Origin: an uncultured Halorubrum sp.
GTDB taxonomy: Archaea > Halobacteriota > Halobacteria > Halobacteriales > Haloferacaceae
NCBI RefSeq assembly: GCF_937146585.1
Contig: NZ_CAKZRO010000046.1
Coordinates: forward strand, 1-41,915
DNA length: 41,915 nt
Direction of reading: 5' to 3'
Part shown: positions 34,389 to 41,915 of the stretch, in pieces
How the letters are laid out: each line of letters opens with the position of its first letter
Position numbering within the stretch: the stretch's first letter is position 1
The notes under the pieces: model-generated
Seen by the model: only the letters and a program-made list of their open reading frames with translations
The model's database searches: none
What the model was told of the DNA's origin: nothing
Position numbers and translations under genes: made by a program

Positions 34389-35162
34389 GTGACGACGACC
34401 CAGGTGACCCTCGTCCAGATCGACAACTACGGGCCGTGGACGACGACGCCGGAGCCGCGCCGAGAGATGGACCTCCAGACGCTCCAGTCGCGGCTCTTCG
34501 CGGACGTGGCCCAGTTTCTCGGGCACCGCGACGCCTACGTCTTCTTTACGCGCTTCGACAACATGATCGCGGTGACCAACGGGGTCGACGGCGCGGCCCA
34601 CGCGACCCTCCAGGAGTCGATCGGCAACCGCTACCCGGTCAGCGTCAGCCTCGGCACCGCCGTTGCCGAGCGCCCCGTCGACGCCCTCGAAGCCGCGAAC
34701 CGGCGGCTCCAGACCGCGGGGAGCGCCCAAGACGAGAGTCGGACCGAAGTGCTCGCCGGCGAGTACCTCTCCGAGACGGACCGCTCGGACCTCCAGATCG
34801 CGCACTTCGACGTGGTGAACGCGACCGGGAAGTACACCGACCGGCTCAACGAGTACGACACGTTCATCAACATCGAACGGGCGTTCGGCTCGCTGATGCG
34901 CCACCTCCGCGAGGCGCACGGCGCGCTCTCCTTCTTCGTCGGCGGTGACAACGTCGTGGCGGTCTGTCCCGACCTCCCCGAGTCGGCGTTCTCCTCGGCC
35001 GTCTCGCACGTCGAGTCCGACGTCGACATCGAGCTCCAGGTCGGCGTCGGTCGCGGCGCGTCCGCCCACGAGGCCGGCTTCGCCGCCAAACACGCCCTCG
35101 AGGACTGCCGGCACGCCGGGACGAGCGTCGAGCTGTTCGGCGCGCCCGCCGCGGGCGACTGA
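34389..35162 (+). CDS. gch3: GTP cyclohydrolase IIa
   Basis: This archaeal enzyme converts GTP to the formylamino-pyrimidine intermediate for riboflavin and F420 deazaflavin synthesis. The 257-residue protein shows the family pattern: VTLVQIDNYGPWTTTPEPRR at the N-terminus, FTRFDNMIAVTNG, SVSLGTAVAERPVDAL and FFVGGDNVVAVCP, and VGVGRGASAHEAGFAAKHAL near the end. The fold is related to nucleotide cyclase/polymerase palms, with two similar halves. The start codon is GTG. It is divergent from the HAD gene. I am confident of the family. Confidence 0.96.
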   Translation: MTTTQVTLVQIDNYGPWTTTPEPRREMDLQTLQSRLFADVAQFLGHRDAYVFFTRFDNMIAVTNGVDGAAHATLQESIGNRYPVSVSLGTAVAERPVDALEAANRRLQTAGSAQDESRTEVLAGEYLSETDRSDLQIAHFDVVNATGKYTDRLNEYDTFINIERAFGSLMRHLREAHGALSFFVGGDNVVAVCPDLPESAFSSAVSHVESDVDIELQVGVGRGASAHEAGFAAKHALEDCRHAGTSVELFGAPAAGD

Positions 35163-35233
35163 TCGGTTCGCCGCGGTGGTGGTCGACGCTACCACCTCAT
35201 CAGAGAATCAACTCTGATAATCGCGGTGCGAGA

Positions 35234-35242
35234 TTTTTATAC
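35234..35242 (+). promoter_or_regulatory. TATA box of the 79-residue Cys/His protein gene
   Basis: The sequence tttttatac lies 25-33 bases before the ATG at 35267. It is one of the strongest TATA boxes of the window, suggesting high expression. Confidence 0.6.
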
Positions 35243-35266
35243 ACCGGTCGGGAAGTCCCGGTTAGC

Positions 35267-35506
35267 ATGTCAGAGGAGATAGTGTTCGTCTGTACGGCGG
35301 ACGGCTGTGACGAGGGCCCGTGGGAGGGCTCGCACGACGCGATGGCACACTGCTCCGAGCATCCGGACCACGGGTACACCGGGATGCCGCGGTCGGAGAT
35401 CGACCCGTCCCGCGAGGTCATCCCCGCGACCGCGACGCGGAAGCGCGACAACCGCAACCTCCAGCACAAGGGCCACCCGAAGGGTGCGCACGCGCAGGAC
35501 GACTGA
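35267..35506 (+). CDS. Small Cys/His-rich protein, possible zinc binder
   Basis: This 79-residue protein starts MSEEIVFVCTADGCDEGPW. Cys9 and Cys14, then His/Cys residues in AMAHCSEHPDHGYTG, could bind one zinc. The C-terminal part (RKRDNRNLQHKGHPKGAHAQ) is basic, unusual for this proteome and suggestive of RNA or DNA contact. Such small zinc-finger proteins are abundant in haloarchaea; this one has a strong promoter. No function is known to me. Confidence 0.8.
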   Translation: MSEEIVFVCTADGCDEGPWEGSHDAMAHCSEHPDHGYTGMPRSEIDPSREVIPATATRKRDNRNLQHKGHPKGAHAQDD

Positions 35507-35668
35507 CCGATCCCGACGGGTGCGCCGCGCCGCCGGCGTCCGCCCCAGACGCCGCCCCCGACTTCCCGTTTTCGTTAATCGGCGCACCGAGCGCGCACCC
35601 TGCTGAACCGACCGTCTCCTCCTCTCGATCCGACGCCGTTTATCAGCGGGCCGGACGTACGGGCCGGT

Positions 35669-36580
35669 ATGGTCTCGGAGATCTTCGATCCCGACGCGTG
35701 GGAGTCCGTCACCGACGAGTTCGACGACATCACCTATCACCGCGCCGTTGACGTCCCCGCGGTCCGGATCGCCTTCGACCGCCCCGCGGTCCGCAACGCC
35801 TTCCGGCCCGGCACGGTCGACGAGCTGTACGCCGCGCTCGACCACGCGCGGAAGCAGGCCGACGTCGGCTGCGTCCTCCTCACCGGGAACGGCCCCTCCG
35901 AGAAAGACGGCGGCTGGGCGTTCTGTTCCGGCGGCGACCAGTCCGTCCGGGGCGGCTCCGGCTACGAGTACCGCGACGACGACGAGGCGGGCGACGACGA
36001 CGACGACCTCGTCCGCGAGGCGCGGGCGGGGCGGCTCCACATCCTCGAGGTCCAGCGGTTAATCCGGTTCATGCCGAAGCCCGTCGTCGCGGTCGTCCCC
36101 GGCTGGGCGGTCGGCGGCGGCCACTCGCTCCACGTCGTCTGCGACATGACCCTCGCCAGCGAGGAGCACGGGAAGTTCCTCCAGACCGACCCCGACGTCG
36201 GCTCGTTCGACGGCGGCTTCGGCTCCGCCTACCTCGCGAAGCAGATCGGCCAGAAGAAGGCGCGCGAGGTGTTCTTCCGCGGGAAGACCTACTCCGCCGA
36301 GGAAGCGGCGGACATGGGGATGGTCAACGAGGTCGTCCCGCACGAGGAGTTAGAGGACGTGGCCCTAGAGTGGGCCGACGAGATGACCCGGAAGTCGCCG
36401 ACGGCGATGCGGATGCTGAAGTACGCGTTCAACATGGCCGACGACGGGATGGTCGGCCAGCAGGTGTTCGCGGGCGAGGCGACGCGGCTCGCGTACATGA
36501 CGGAAGAGGCCCAGGAGGGCCGCGACGCGTTCTTGGAGGGCCGCGAGCCGGCGTTCCGCGACTACCCCTGGCACTACTGA
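35669..36580 (+). CDS. menB: 1,4-dihydroxy-2-naphthoyl-CoA synthase
   Basis: MenB closes the naphthoquinone ring in menaquinone synthesis. The 303-residue crotonase-fold protein has RVAVRNAF-type substrate residues (DRPAVRNAF), the oxyanion CSGGDQSVRGG (86-96), the VGGGHSLH loop (148-155) and TDPDVGSFDGGFGS near 173-186. Compared with bacterial MenB it carries an added acidic loop (DDDEAGDDDDD, about 103-113) next to the disordered active-site loop. The ATG has a TATA-like gtttatcagc 22-31 bases upstream. No other men gene is seen in the window. Confidence 0.95.
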   Translation: MVSEIFDPDAWESVTDEFDDITYHRAVDVPAVRIAFDRPAVRNAFRPGTVDELYAALDHARKQADVGCVLLTGNGPSEKDGGWAFCSGGDQSVRGGSGYEYRDDDEAGDDDDDLVREARAGRLHILEVQRLIRFMPKPVVAVVPGWAVGGGHSLHVVCDMTLASEEHGKFLQTDPDVGSFDGGFGSAYLAKQIGQKKAREVFFRGKTYSAEEAADMGMVNEVVPHEELEDVALEWADEMTRKSPTAMRMLKYAFNMADDGMVGQQVFAGEATRLAYMTEEAQEGRDAFLEGREPAFRDYPWHY

Positions 36581-36623
36581 GCGGCGGGGGCACCTACAAG
36601 TGCGCCGGCGCAGTACCCAGCGT

Positions 36624-37067
36624 ATGCTCGTGGAGGCGGTGATGACGACGGACCTCGTCACCTGCGACGCCGACGCCACGGTCCGCGACGCCACGGAGCG
36701 GATGCTCCGCAACCGGGTCAGCAGCGTCGTCGTCACCGACGACGGGACGCCCGCCGGGATACTCACCGAGAGCGACGTCCTCCGCGCCGGCTACGCCACC
36801 GACGACCCGCTGTCGACGATTCCGGTCCGGAAGGCGGCGAGCGCCCCGCTCGTCACGGTCCGCCCCAGTGCGACGCTCCGGACGGCGACGAAGCGGATGC
36901 GGTCGGAGGGGGTAAAGAAGCTCGTCGTCGTCGACGGGATGTCGCCGGAGGGGATCGTCACCACGCAGGACGTCGTCGACAACTACGCGGGGATCCGGAA
37001 GGAGGTCCGCGACCTCGCGACGGACGCCACGGGGTGGTCGGAGCGCTCCGACCGGCTCGACGAGTGA
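36624..37067 (+). CDS. Tandem CBS domain protein
   Basis: This 147-residue protein is a pair of CBS domains (about 1-58 and 68-128), starting VEAVMTTDLVTCDADATVRD. Such modules bind adenine nucleotides or S-adenosylmethionine and regulate a partner. No other domain is attached. A short acidic tail follows (TDATGWSERSDRLDE). I take the ATG at 36624; the frame begins 8 codons earlier with a GTG. It follows menB after 43 bases, so cotranscription is possible, but a TATA-like cctacaag also lies near 36593. The partner is unknown. Confidence 0.92.
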   Translation: MLVEAVMTTDLVTCDADATVRDATERMLRNRVSSVVVTDDGTPAGILTESDVLRAGYATDDPLSTIPVRKAASAPLVTVRPSATLRTATKRMRSEGVKKLVVVDGMSPEGIVTTQDVVDNYAGIRKEVRDLATDATGWSERSDRLDE

Positions 37068-37249
37068 GGCCGACGGGCGGGCCGGAGCGGCCGCCGTCGG
37101 TCGCGGGTCGTCGTCACCCACGATCTCCTCCGGAGTCGCCTCTTTCGTGAGTCCCGGACGGTACACCCCGTGCGTCGGGGTTCCCTCCCCTGCGACGTGC
37201 GCGGCACGACTCCCGAACGGCCGCACGCCCTGCCGCGGGGCGAATCTCA

Positions 37250-37263
37250 GCGAACATGTTCGC
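37250..37263. promoter_or_regulatory. 14-base perfect palindrome upstream of the MoaD-like gene
   Basis: GCGAACATGTTCGC is its own reverse complement. It ends 38 bases before the ATG at 37301 and just before a TATA-like gtcttacc (37269-37276), the usual place for a dimeric activator or repressor. Confidence 0.5.
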
Positions 37264-37300
37264 AATCCGTCTTACCGGTGAGGGGTGTGTACGCCGACAC

Positions 37301-37756
37301 ATGGCTCAGACCAGCGAGATCTCGGGGTCGCCCCCGACCGAAGCGGATATGGACGCGGACCCGGACGAGGCGGCGGCTGCCGCAACCGAGGCGGAGACGA
37401 CCGTCACCGTGCGGTGTACCGGCCACGTGCGCACGGAACTCGACGTCCACGAGTTCGAGTTCGCCTTCGAGGGCGACACGCTCCGCGCGTTCCTGGACGA
37501 ACTATTCGCGGAGTACCCGCAGCTCCAGGACATGCTGATCGCGGAGTCGGAGGCGGACGCGACCCACAGCGGTTGGGCTCCGACGCCCGAGGAGCTGCCG
37601 GGCACGTGGTCGAAGAACCCGGTCGGCGAACAGACCATCGCGTACGCCCGGATCCTCGTGAACGGCCACTTCAACGAGAACGAAAACGGGTTCGACACGG
37701 AGCTGGAGGCGGGCGACCGCGTCGCCTTGGTCTACCCCTTCATGTTCTGCTGTTAG
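37301..37756 (+). CDS. MoaD/ThiS-like beta-grasp protein with Cys-Cys C-terminus
   Basis: This 151-residue protein has an acidic, disordered N-terminus (1-32). From residue 34 a ubiquitin-like beta-grasp fold follows (TTVTVRCTGHVRTELDV, DTLRAFLDELFAEYPQL), with an insert and the MoaD-type end (ARILVNGHFN, FDTELEAGDRVALVYPF). Working sulphur carriers and SAMP modifiers end in Gly-Gly; this one ends FMFCC. It therefore cannot be adenylated in the usual way, and may have another role, for example metal or thiol chemistry. I use the ATG at 37301; an upstream in-frame ATG at 37256 lies inside the palindrome region. Confidence 0.82.
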   Translation: MAQTSEISGSPPTEADMDADPDEAAAAATEAETTVTVRCTGHVRTELDVHEFEFAFEGDTLRAFLDELFAEYPQLQDMLIAESEADATHSGWAPTPEELPGTWSKNPVGEQTIAYARILVNGHFNENENGFDTELEAGDRVALVYPFMFCC

Positions 37757-37838
37757 CGCCGCGGTCGCGAGCGCCGGGCGTCCTCGCCCTCGGCTTCGTC
37801 GACGCGCGAACTCGGTCCGGCGTCCCCCTCGCGGCGCG

Positions 37839-38969
37839 CTACGCGGCCGCTCCGGCGGCGTTCGACTCTGAGGCGTGCGCGACGCGATCCGTGCCGCGCC
37901 GCAATCGGAGGGTGACGACGCTCCCCTCCGGGTCGTTCTCGTCGAACCGGACCTCCCCGCCCGAGCGCGCGACGATCCAGCTGACGAGCCAGAGGCCGAG
38001 GCCGCTGGTGTGCTCCAGGTCGGTCTCGTACCCGCGTTTTAGCACCTCCACTTCGGCCTCGTCGATCCCCGGCCCGTTGTCGGCGATCCGCAGGTCGACG
38101 AAGTCGGTTCCGTCCCGGGAGACGACGGCGGACTCGATCTCGACGCGCGGCGTCGGCTTATCGTTGTGTTCGACCGCGTTCTCGACGACGTTCGCCACCG
38201 CGGAGTCGAGCAGCGGGTGCGCGGCGACCGTCAGCGTCGGCGGCAGCGAGACGTCGACCTCCGCCGACGGGTGGTCCTGGCGGACCTGCTCGCAGCACGT
38301 CTCGACGAGCGACGAGAGATCCCTCTCGTCGCGGTCGGACTCCCCGTCGATCAGGACGCGCTCGATGTCCCGCGCCTGCTCGCCGAGTTCGACGAGGTCC
38401 GTCGCCTGTCGCTTGATGGCGTCTGCCTTCTCGTCGGTGTCGACCGCGTCGCTCGTGAGCAGATTCGCGTTCCCCTGAATGATGTTGGCGTTGGTGCGGA
38501 TGTCGTGGCGCAGGACGCGGTTGAGTATCGTCAGCTGCCGGGTCAGCTCCGTGGCCCGCGCCTCGGCCTGCCGCTGCCGGACGTCGTAAACGCCGACGAT
38601 GAACCCGGTGAACGCGCCGCCGGACGCCCCGTCGATGACGACGAACAGCTGCTCGTCCATCGTCACGCCGTACTGCTGTTGGTACAGGATGAGGAGCGCG
38701 GCGCCGCCGGCGACGAGCGCCGCGCCGAGCCAGCTCCAGGCCCCGATCCGGAGCGCGTGTCGGCCGTCCGTGTCCCGGTTCCACAGCCAGACGCCGCCGA
38801 GCAACACGCCGCCGGTGAGGAGAAGGGGACCACCGATCCCCAACGCGAACGTCAGCAGGTCCTCTTCTTCCCCCACGGCGTGCCACACGTGTACCAGCGA
38901 CAGCGCTCCGCCGAGCCCGATGATAATCGGGACTCCGAGCCGTTCTTTCACGAGCGCTGACGTGTCCAT
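37839..38969 (-). CDS. Membrane-bound sensor histidine kinase
   Basis: This 376-residue kinase has four hydrophobic segments in residues 12-128 with no extracellular domain of size. A short coiled coil (RQRQAEARATELTRQL) leads to the phosphoacceptor His155 in VLRHDIRTNANIIQGNANLL. The ATPase domain has NVVENAVEHND (N box), ADNGPGID (G1) and SGLGLWLVSW. It has no receiver or PAS domain. The signal is unknown; sensing within the membrane is likely. A TATA-like gactttttac lies 21-29 bases upstream of the ATG. No response regulator is adjacent. Confidence 0.93.
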   Translation of the reverse strand: MDTSALVKERLGVPIIIGLGGALSLVHVWHAVGEEEDLLTFALGIGGPLLLTGGVLLGGVWLWNRDTDGRHALRIGAWSWLGAALVAGGAALLILYQQQYGVTMDEQLFVVIDGASGGAFTGFIVGVYDVRQRQAEARATELTRQLTILNRVLRHDIRTNANIIQGNANLLTSDAVDTDEKADAIKRQATDLVELGEQARDIERVLIDGESDRDERDLSSLVETCCEQVRQDHPSAEVDVSLPPTLTVAAHPLLDSAVANVVENAVEHNDKPTPRVEIESAVVSRDGTDFVDLRIADNGPGIDEAEVEVLKRGYETDLEHTSGLGLWLVSWIVARSGGEVRFDENDPEGSVVTLRLRRGTDRVAHASESNAAGAAA

Positions 38970-38989
38970 GAACCCCGTCTCGGGTTCGC

Positions 38990-38998
38990 GTAAAAAGT
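38990..38998 (-). promoter_or_regulatory. TATA-like box of the membrane histidine kinase gene
   Basis: Reverse complement of gtaaaaagt, 21-29 bases before the ATG at 38969. Confidence 0.5.
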
Positions 38999-39118
38999 CT
39001 TACCGACGGTTTTCTCGGGGTCGATAATCGGGCGGGTGTAGCGCCTTTGGGTCGGGCGTTCGGGACGGACTGTCGGTCGGGCGGCGATCGGTATCGATCG
39101 CGGTCGTTCCCGGGCGTT

Positions 39119-39338
39119 CACACCGCTCGCTGCGCGCGACCTCCCTGATTCGAAACCCTTCCCAATCGAACACCTGCGGCTCGCGGAGTGCTCGCCCTAG
39201 GAGTGCGGGGGAAGGGATTCGAACCTCACTCACTCCGCTCGCTGCGCTCGCTCCGTTCGCTGTTTCGAACCCTTCTCGTCTGATTGCTGCTGCTCGCGAA
39301 GTGCTCGCAGCAGCAATGCGGGGGAAGGGATTCGAACC
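39119..39338. repeat. Decayed tandem duplication (about 112 bases) containing the 3' end of tRNA-Leu
   Basis: Two direct copies lie at about 39119-39225 and 39231-39338. They share a 22-base block identical to the tRNA 3' end (39204-39225 and 39317-39338), a gctcgcg-agtgctcgc block before it, a ttcgaa-cccttc block and a ccgctcgctgcg block. The rest has diverged. The only intact tRNA is at the right. It may be a remnant of element integration at this tRNA or local slippage. A frame across it (39000-39233) is not a credible gene. Confidence 0.7.
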
Positions 39339-39401
39339 CTCGAACCTCTACAGGAGCGGATCTTAAGTCCGCCGCTTTTGGCCAGGCTCAGCCACCCCCG
39401 C
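39317..39401 (-). tRNA. tRNA-Leu (anticodon UAA)
   Basis: The minus strand folds as a class II tRNA of 85 bases: acceptor GCGGGGG paired with CCCCCGC, discriminator A, no encoded CCA. The anticodon stem is GCGGA/TCCGC with loop CTTAAGA, so the anticodon is TAA (Leu UUA). A variable arm of leucine size (TCCTGTAGAGG region) and a T arm with GGTTCGAATCC are present. No intron is visible. Confidence 0.95.
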
Positions 39402-39457
39402 GCGAGTCGGGCTACCCGCGGCGGGGTGAAACCCCTTTCGGAAATCCGGACCCGCCC

Positions 39458-39814
39458 TCACCAGTCGACCGAGAGCGTCCCGTCGCCGTGCGGGTCCGGC
39501 GCGATCTCCTCGTCCGTCCGCCGGTCGACGACGTGGATCACGCCCGCCTCTTTCTTCGCGGGACACGCCTCGGCCGCGCGGACGTTCTCCGCGAGGTCCT
39601 CCTCGCCGATGTAGTACGCCTCCGGCTTCGCCATCCCGCTCATCACGTCCATCACCCAGTTGTCAGCGACCTCGGCGCACTTCCCCGCCCCGAAGCACTT
39701 GTTCGCCTCGAAGACGATCTTGTACGGCTTCTCGTCGATCGGGGGCCCCTCGCCGCCGATGTCGCTGGCGCGGAGCACCTCGTCGCCGCCGTCGGTCTCG
39801 GCCTCGTCGCTCAT
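39458..39814 (-). CDS. Single-cluster (3Fe-4S type) ferredoxin
   Basis: This 118-residue electron carrier has cluster ligands Cys40 and Cys46 (CFGAGKC) and Cys84 (ACPAK). The second ligand place of a four-iron motif is Ala43, so a 3Fe-4S cluster is expected, as in actinobacterial P450-type ferredoxins. An acidic N-terminus (1-30) and a C-terminal HVVDRRTDEEIAPD tail flank the core. The segment DNWVMDVMSGMAKPEAYYIG fits the family. No partner oxidoreductase is adjacent. I use ATG 39814; the longer frame begins in the preceding gap. Confidence 0.88.
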   Translation of the reverse strand: MSDEAETDGGDEVLRASDIGGEGPPIDEKPYKIVFEANKCFGAGKCAEVADNWVMDVMSGMAKPEAYYIGEEDLAENVRAAEACPAKKEAGVIHVVDRRTDEEIAPDPHGDGTLSVDW

Positions 39815-39880
39815 GTCGACCCCTCGGCGGTCGCGGGACTTTCGTCTGTCGGTCGTTCTCGCTCGCAAGGAGCGGGCCGG

Positions 39881-40120
39881 TTACCCGTCCGTGTGCTCCG
39901 CGAGCAGCCGCTCGGCGTGGTCGAGCGAGTCGGCTATTTCCCACCGCACCTTCGCCGCGTCGCCGTACGCGAGCGCCTCCTTCAGCTCGTCGCGGAGGAC
40001 GCCCGCCCCGAAGCCGACCGTGCCGCCGTCGGCGTCGCCGAGCTCGTACAGCGCGTAGCGGTCGGGCGCGCTCCCGACCGTCGACCGGTCGAGGTCGCGC
40101 CAGGGTTTCGCGAGGCTCAT
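39881..40120 (-). CDS. Small conserved haloarchaeal protein
   Basis: This 79-residue protein reads like a compact alpha-beta domain: WRDLDRSTVGSAPDRYALYE, a glycine turn (GGTVGFGAG), then a helix pair (LRDELKEALAYGDAAKVRWE). I do not recognise a family with confidence. It starts 25 bases after the stop of the DUF5796 gene and is probably in one transcript with it, and perhaps with the ferredoxin 66 bases downstream. Confidence 0.75.
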   Translation of the reverse strand: MSLAKPWRDLDRSTVGSAPDRYALYELGDADGGTVGFGAGVLRDELKEALAYGDAAKVRWEIADSLDHAERLLAEHTDG

Positions 40121-40145
40121 CGGAGCGGTCCCGTCGGCGTCGGGC

Positions 40146-40604
40146 TCACCGGTGCGCGTCGAGGCCGTCTTCGGGGCCCGCGACGATCTCGTAGCTCCCC
40201 TCGGTCCAGCCGTCCTCGACGAAGACGAACACGCGCCCGCCGGCGATCTCGGGGTCGGCCACGACCTCGTTGCGCTTGCCGTCGCGGCCGACGATCACGC
40301 CGGGGAACACCTCGTCGCGGTCGCCGTCCTCGACGATGACGCGACCGACGCCGGACTCCTCGAGGATCTCGTCGTCGGTCTTGTAGTCGTTCACGTACGT
40401 CATCACGCCCTCCGTCTCGGTGGGGTCGGTGACGAGGACGTGGGTCTCCTTGCCGGGGCCGGCGGTCACCGATCCCTCGGCCGACTCGGGGACGCCCCGG
40501 TAGAGGGTCGTCCGGCCGTCGAGGTACTCGACGACGACGCCCTCCTCCCGGAGGTCGACGCCGATCGAGGTCGGCGGCACGTCGCTGCGCGATGGCGCTG
40601 ACAT
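40146..40604 (-). CDS. DUF5796 family protein
   Basis: This 152-residue protein starts MSAPSRSDVPPTSIGVDLRE and has beta-rich segments (GVVVEYLDGRTTLYRGVPES, VMTYVNDYKTDDEILEES, GRVFVFVEDGWTEGSYEIV). It matches the haloarchaeal DUF5796 family as I remember it; function unknown. The start is ATG 40604; the frame continues far upstream without support and overlaps the divergent lipoprotein gene. Confidence 0.82.
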   Translation of the reverse strand: MSAPSRSDVPPTSIGVDLREEGVVVEYLDGRTTLYRGVPESAEGSVTAGPGKETHVLVTDPTETEGVMTYVNDYKTDDEILEESGVGRVIVEDGDRDEVFPGVIVGRDGKRNEVVADPEIAGGRVFVFVEDGWTEGSYEIVAGPEDGLDAHR

Positions 40605-40728
40605 ACGCGGGGCTCGGGGTGCCGGCCTCAAAAGGGACGCGCTCGGGGCTCGCGCGGAGCGGTTCGGACCGTCGGCGGCCGACCGCCGCGCTCCCGGGGC
40701 GGATTCAGCCGCGAGAATCGGCGTACCA

Positions 40729-40737
40729 CATTTAAGT
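40729..40737 (+). promoter_or_regulatory. TATA-like box of the TAT lipoprotein gene
   Basis: The sequence catttaagt lies 24-32 bases before the ATG at 40761, indicating a leaderless start. Confidence 0.55.
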
Positions 40738-40760
40738 TCCTGCCGCGGGGAGTGCGTGTC

Positions 40761-41915
40761 ATGCAACGGACGCGACGGTCCCTGCTGGGCGTCGGCGCGG
40801 CCCTCGTCGGGACCGCCGGGTGTCTCGGCGTCCAGGGCGTCGAGTACCCCGACGCCGCCGCGGACGCCGACGCGCCGGGCGACGGGGACGACCCCGCCGG
40901 AGACGACCCTCCCGACGAGACGCCGGACACCGACGCCGACCCGCCGGTGACGAACGCCGCGCTGGCGGCCGCGACCCGCGAAGTCGTCGACGACGCGGTG
41001 TGGTTCGCGACCGAGTACCCGGACGCGGTGGCGACCTACCGCGACGCGATCGCCGAGGCGGTCGCGACGGTCCGCTCGGTCCGCGAGACCGTCGACGACG
41101 AGGCGGCGGTCACGGCCGCACAGGTCGACGCGGTCGCGGCCGCGATCCGCGCGGCGGTCGACCGCGCGAGCGAGGCCCTGGAACCCCACTTCTCGCCCGG
41201 CCCGCGGATCCGCAGCCGCGTCGAGCGCCACGTCGAGACGCTGCGGACGTTCGCGCCCCGCGGCGACGTCGACCGCGCCCTCGAGGAGCTCGACCGGATC
41301 CGCACCAAACTCGCGAGCATCGGGACCGCGCTCTACGTCGAGGCGGAGTTCTCCCGTAATCCGATCCACAACCGACTGTTCCGGCGGCTGCTCGCGCCCC
41401 TGCCGACCGACGACCGCGAGCGCGGCCGCGTCACGAACGGCACGCTCGTCGAACTCGCCGTCGCGAGCCGGAACTTTGCGACGTTCGCGCACCGACCGTA
41501 CGATCGCGACACGATCGACCGCGACCGGATCCCGCGTATCTACGGGGACGCCTTCTCTCCCGAGCGCCGGCGCGAACTGCGCGCTCGCCTCGGCCCGATC
41601 CCGCAGCCGGCGGACCGCGTCGAGGAGGTGTTCGTCGCGTTCGCGGAGCGCCCACCCGCGGGGAACCGGCCCAGCGAGACGTTCCGCGGCTGGGCCCGCG
41701 AACTCGACGGCGTTCCGGCGTACGTCCAGCGCTACCCGGACGCCGAGACCGCCGAGGCGCGGCTCTCGACGGCGCTCGACGGCGGCTCGACCGACGGCCG
41801 CGCGTCGATCGACCCCGAGGCGACGCTCGCCGGCTCCGACTTCAGCGGGAACGCTTCCGACGACGGGAACGCGTCCACCGACGGGAACGCTTCCGACGCG
41901 GACGTCGAGACCCAC
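40761..41915 (+). CDS. TAT-exported lipoprotein, 3' end outside the window
   Basis: The frame is open from ATG 40761 to the window end, giving 385 residues with no stop. The N-terminus has a twin-arginine motif (TRRSLLGVG) and lipobox ending at Cys21 (GTAGC), so it should be a Tat-exported, lipid-anchored surface protein. An acidic linker follows (about 28-62). The body is helical with an AIAEAVATVRSVRETVDDE stretch. Near the visible end, Gly-Asn-Ala-Ser units repeat (SGNASDDGNASTDGNASDAD), offering N-glycosylation sites. I do not recognise the domain. Confidence 0.85.
   Translation, partial: MQRTRRSLLGVGAALVGTAGCLGVQGVEYPDAAADADAPGDGDDPAGDDPPDETPDTDADPPVTNAALAAATREVVDDAVWFATEYPDAVATYRDAIAEAVATVRSVRETVDDEAAVTAAQVDAVAAAIRAAVDRASEALEPHFSPGPRIRSRVERHVETLRTFAPRGDVDRALEELDRIRTKLASIGTALYVEAEFSRNPIHNRLFRRLLAPLPTDDRERGRVTNGTLVELAVASRNFATFAHRPYDRDTIDRDRIPRIYGDAFSPERRRELRARLGPIPQPADRVEEVFVAFAERPPAGNRPSETFRGWARELDGVPAYVQRYPDAETAEARLSTALDGGSTDGRASIDPEATLAGSDFSGNASDDGNASTDGNASDADVETH

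Noticed and set aside
37250..37263. Palindrome as a bacterial LexA/DinR-type SOS box
   Set aside because: The half sites GAAC/GTTC resemble one, but the spacer is two bases, not four, and archaea have no LexA.
39000..39233. A 77-codon minus-strand frame downstream of tRNA-Leu
   Set aside because: It runs through the decayed tRNA duplication and the repeated ctcgctgcgctcgc-type spacer. Codon use is unlike its neighbours and no promoter fits.
39204..39338. attL/attR pair of a mobile element
   Set aside because: The two identical 22-base blocks are only 113 bases apart with no integrase between, so there is no present element; a scar or local duplication is all that can be said.

Overview
The window reads as chromosomal DNA of a halophilic archaeon (class Halobacteria; a Halorubrum-like genus would fit, but this is inference). 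G+C is high and codons almost always end in G or C. Proteins are strongly acidic. Secreted lipoproteins carry twin-arginine signals, and most start codons sit 24-33 bases downstream of a TATA-like box, so transcripts are mostly leaderless. Transcription factor E, GTP cyclohydrolase IIa, archaeal Trm56 and an archaeal ATP-NAD kinase confirm the domain. I see no transposase, integrase, prophage or CRISPR array.

Layout. 288-6475: a five-gene peptide/nickel-type ABC importer operon (binding lipoprotein, two permeases, two ATPases). 6551-9957: small conserved genes, a winged-helix protein, an ABM-fold protein, a receiver-PAS protein and a membrane GT2 glycosyltransferase. 10237-11049: a heliorhodopsin. 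11050-11729: a poorly coding stretch with a micro-ORF and a frameshifted gene remnant. 11730-18600: a zinc-ribbon protein, PRPP synthetase, a sugar acetyltransferase, an ATP-NAD kinase, a tiny membrane protein, a CinA-type domain protein, a DUF5803 lipoprotein, and tfe followed by a DUF2110 gene. 18750-22843: a catalytically dead M48-like membrane protein, a LOV-domain histidine kinase and, divergent from it, a two-domain KaiC-like ATPase. 22850-28985: trm56, purC, a PhoU-like DUF47 protein, and a large OB-fold/nuclease/helicase of Dna2 type. 29074-33373: a run of mostly minus-strand genes (DUF92, GNAT, hisI, coiled-coil protein). 33448-38969: HAD phosphatase, GTP cyclohydrolase IIa, a small Cys/His protein, menB, a CBS protein, a MoaD-like protein with an odd C-terminus and a membrane histidine kinase. 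39119-41915: tRNA-Leu(UAA) with a decayed tandem duplication of its 3' end, a 3Fe-4S-type ferredoxin, small conserved genes and an incomplete TAT lipoprotein.

How the genes relate. Most are metabolic or housekeeping: NAD(P), PRPP, purine, histidine, menaquinone and pteridine/deazaflavin synthesis, plus tRNA modification. The most notable theme is light and signalling. A heliorhodopsin, a LOV kinase that keeps its flavin-binding cysteine, a KaiC-like ATPase sharing a 72-bp divergent promoter with that kinase, and two further sensor or receiver proteins lie within about 31 kb. The LOV-kinase/KaiC pair is the best candidate for an uncharacterised functional unit; the rest of the link is inference.
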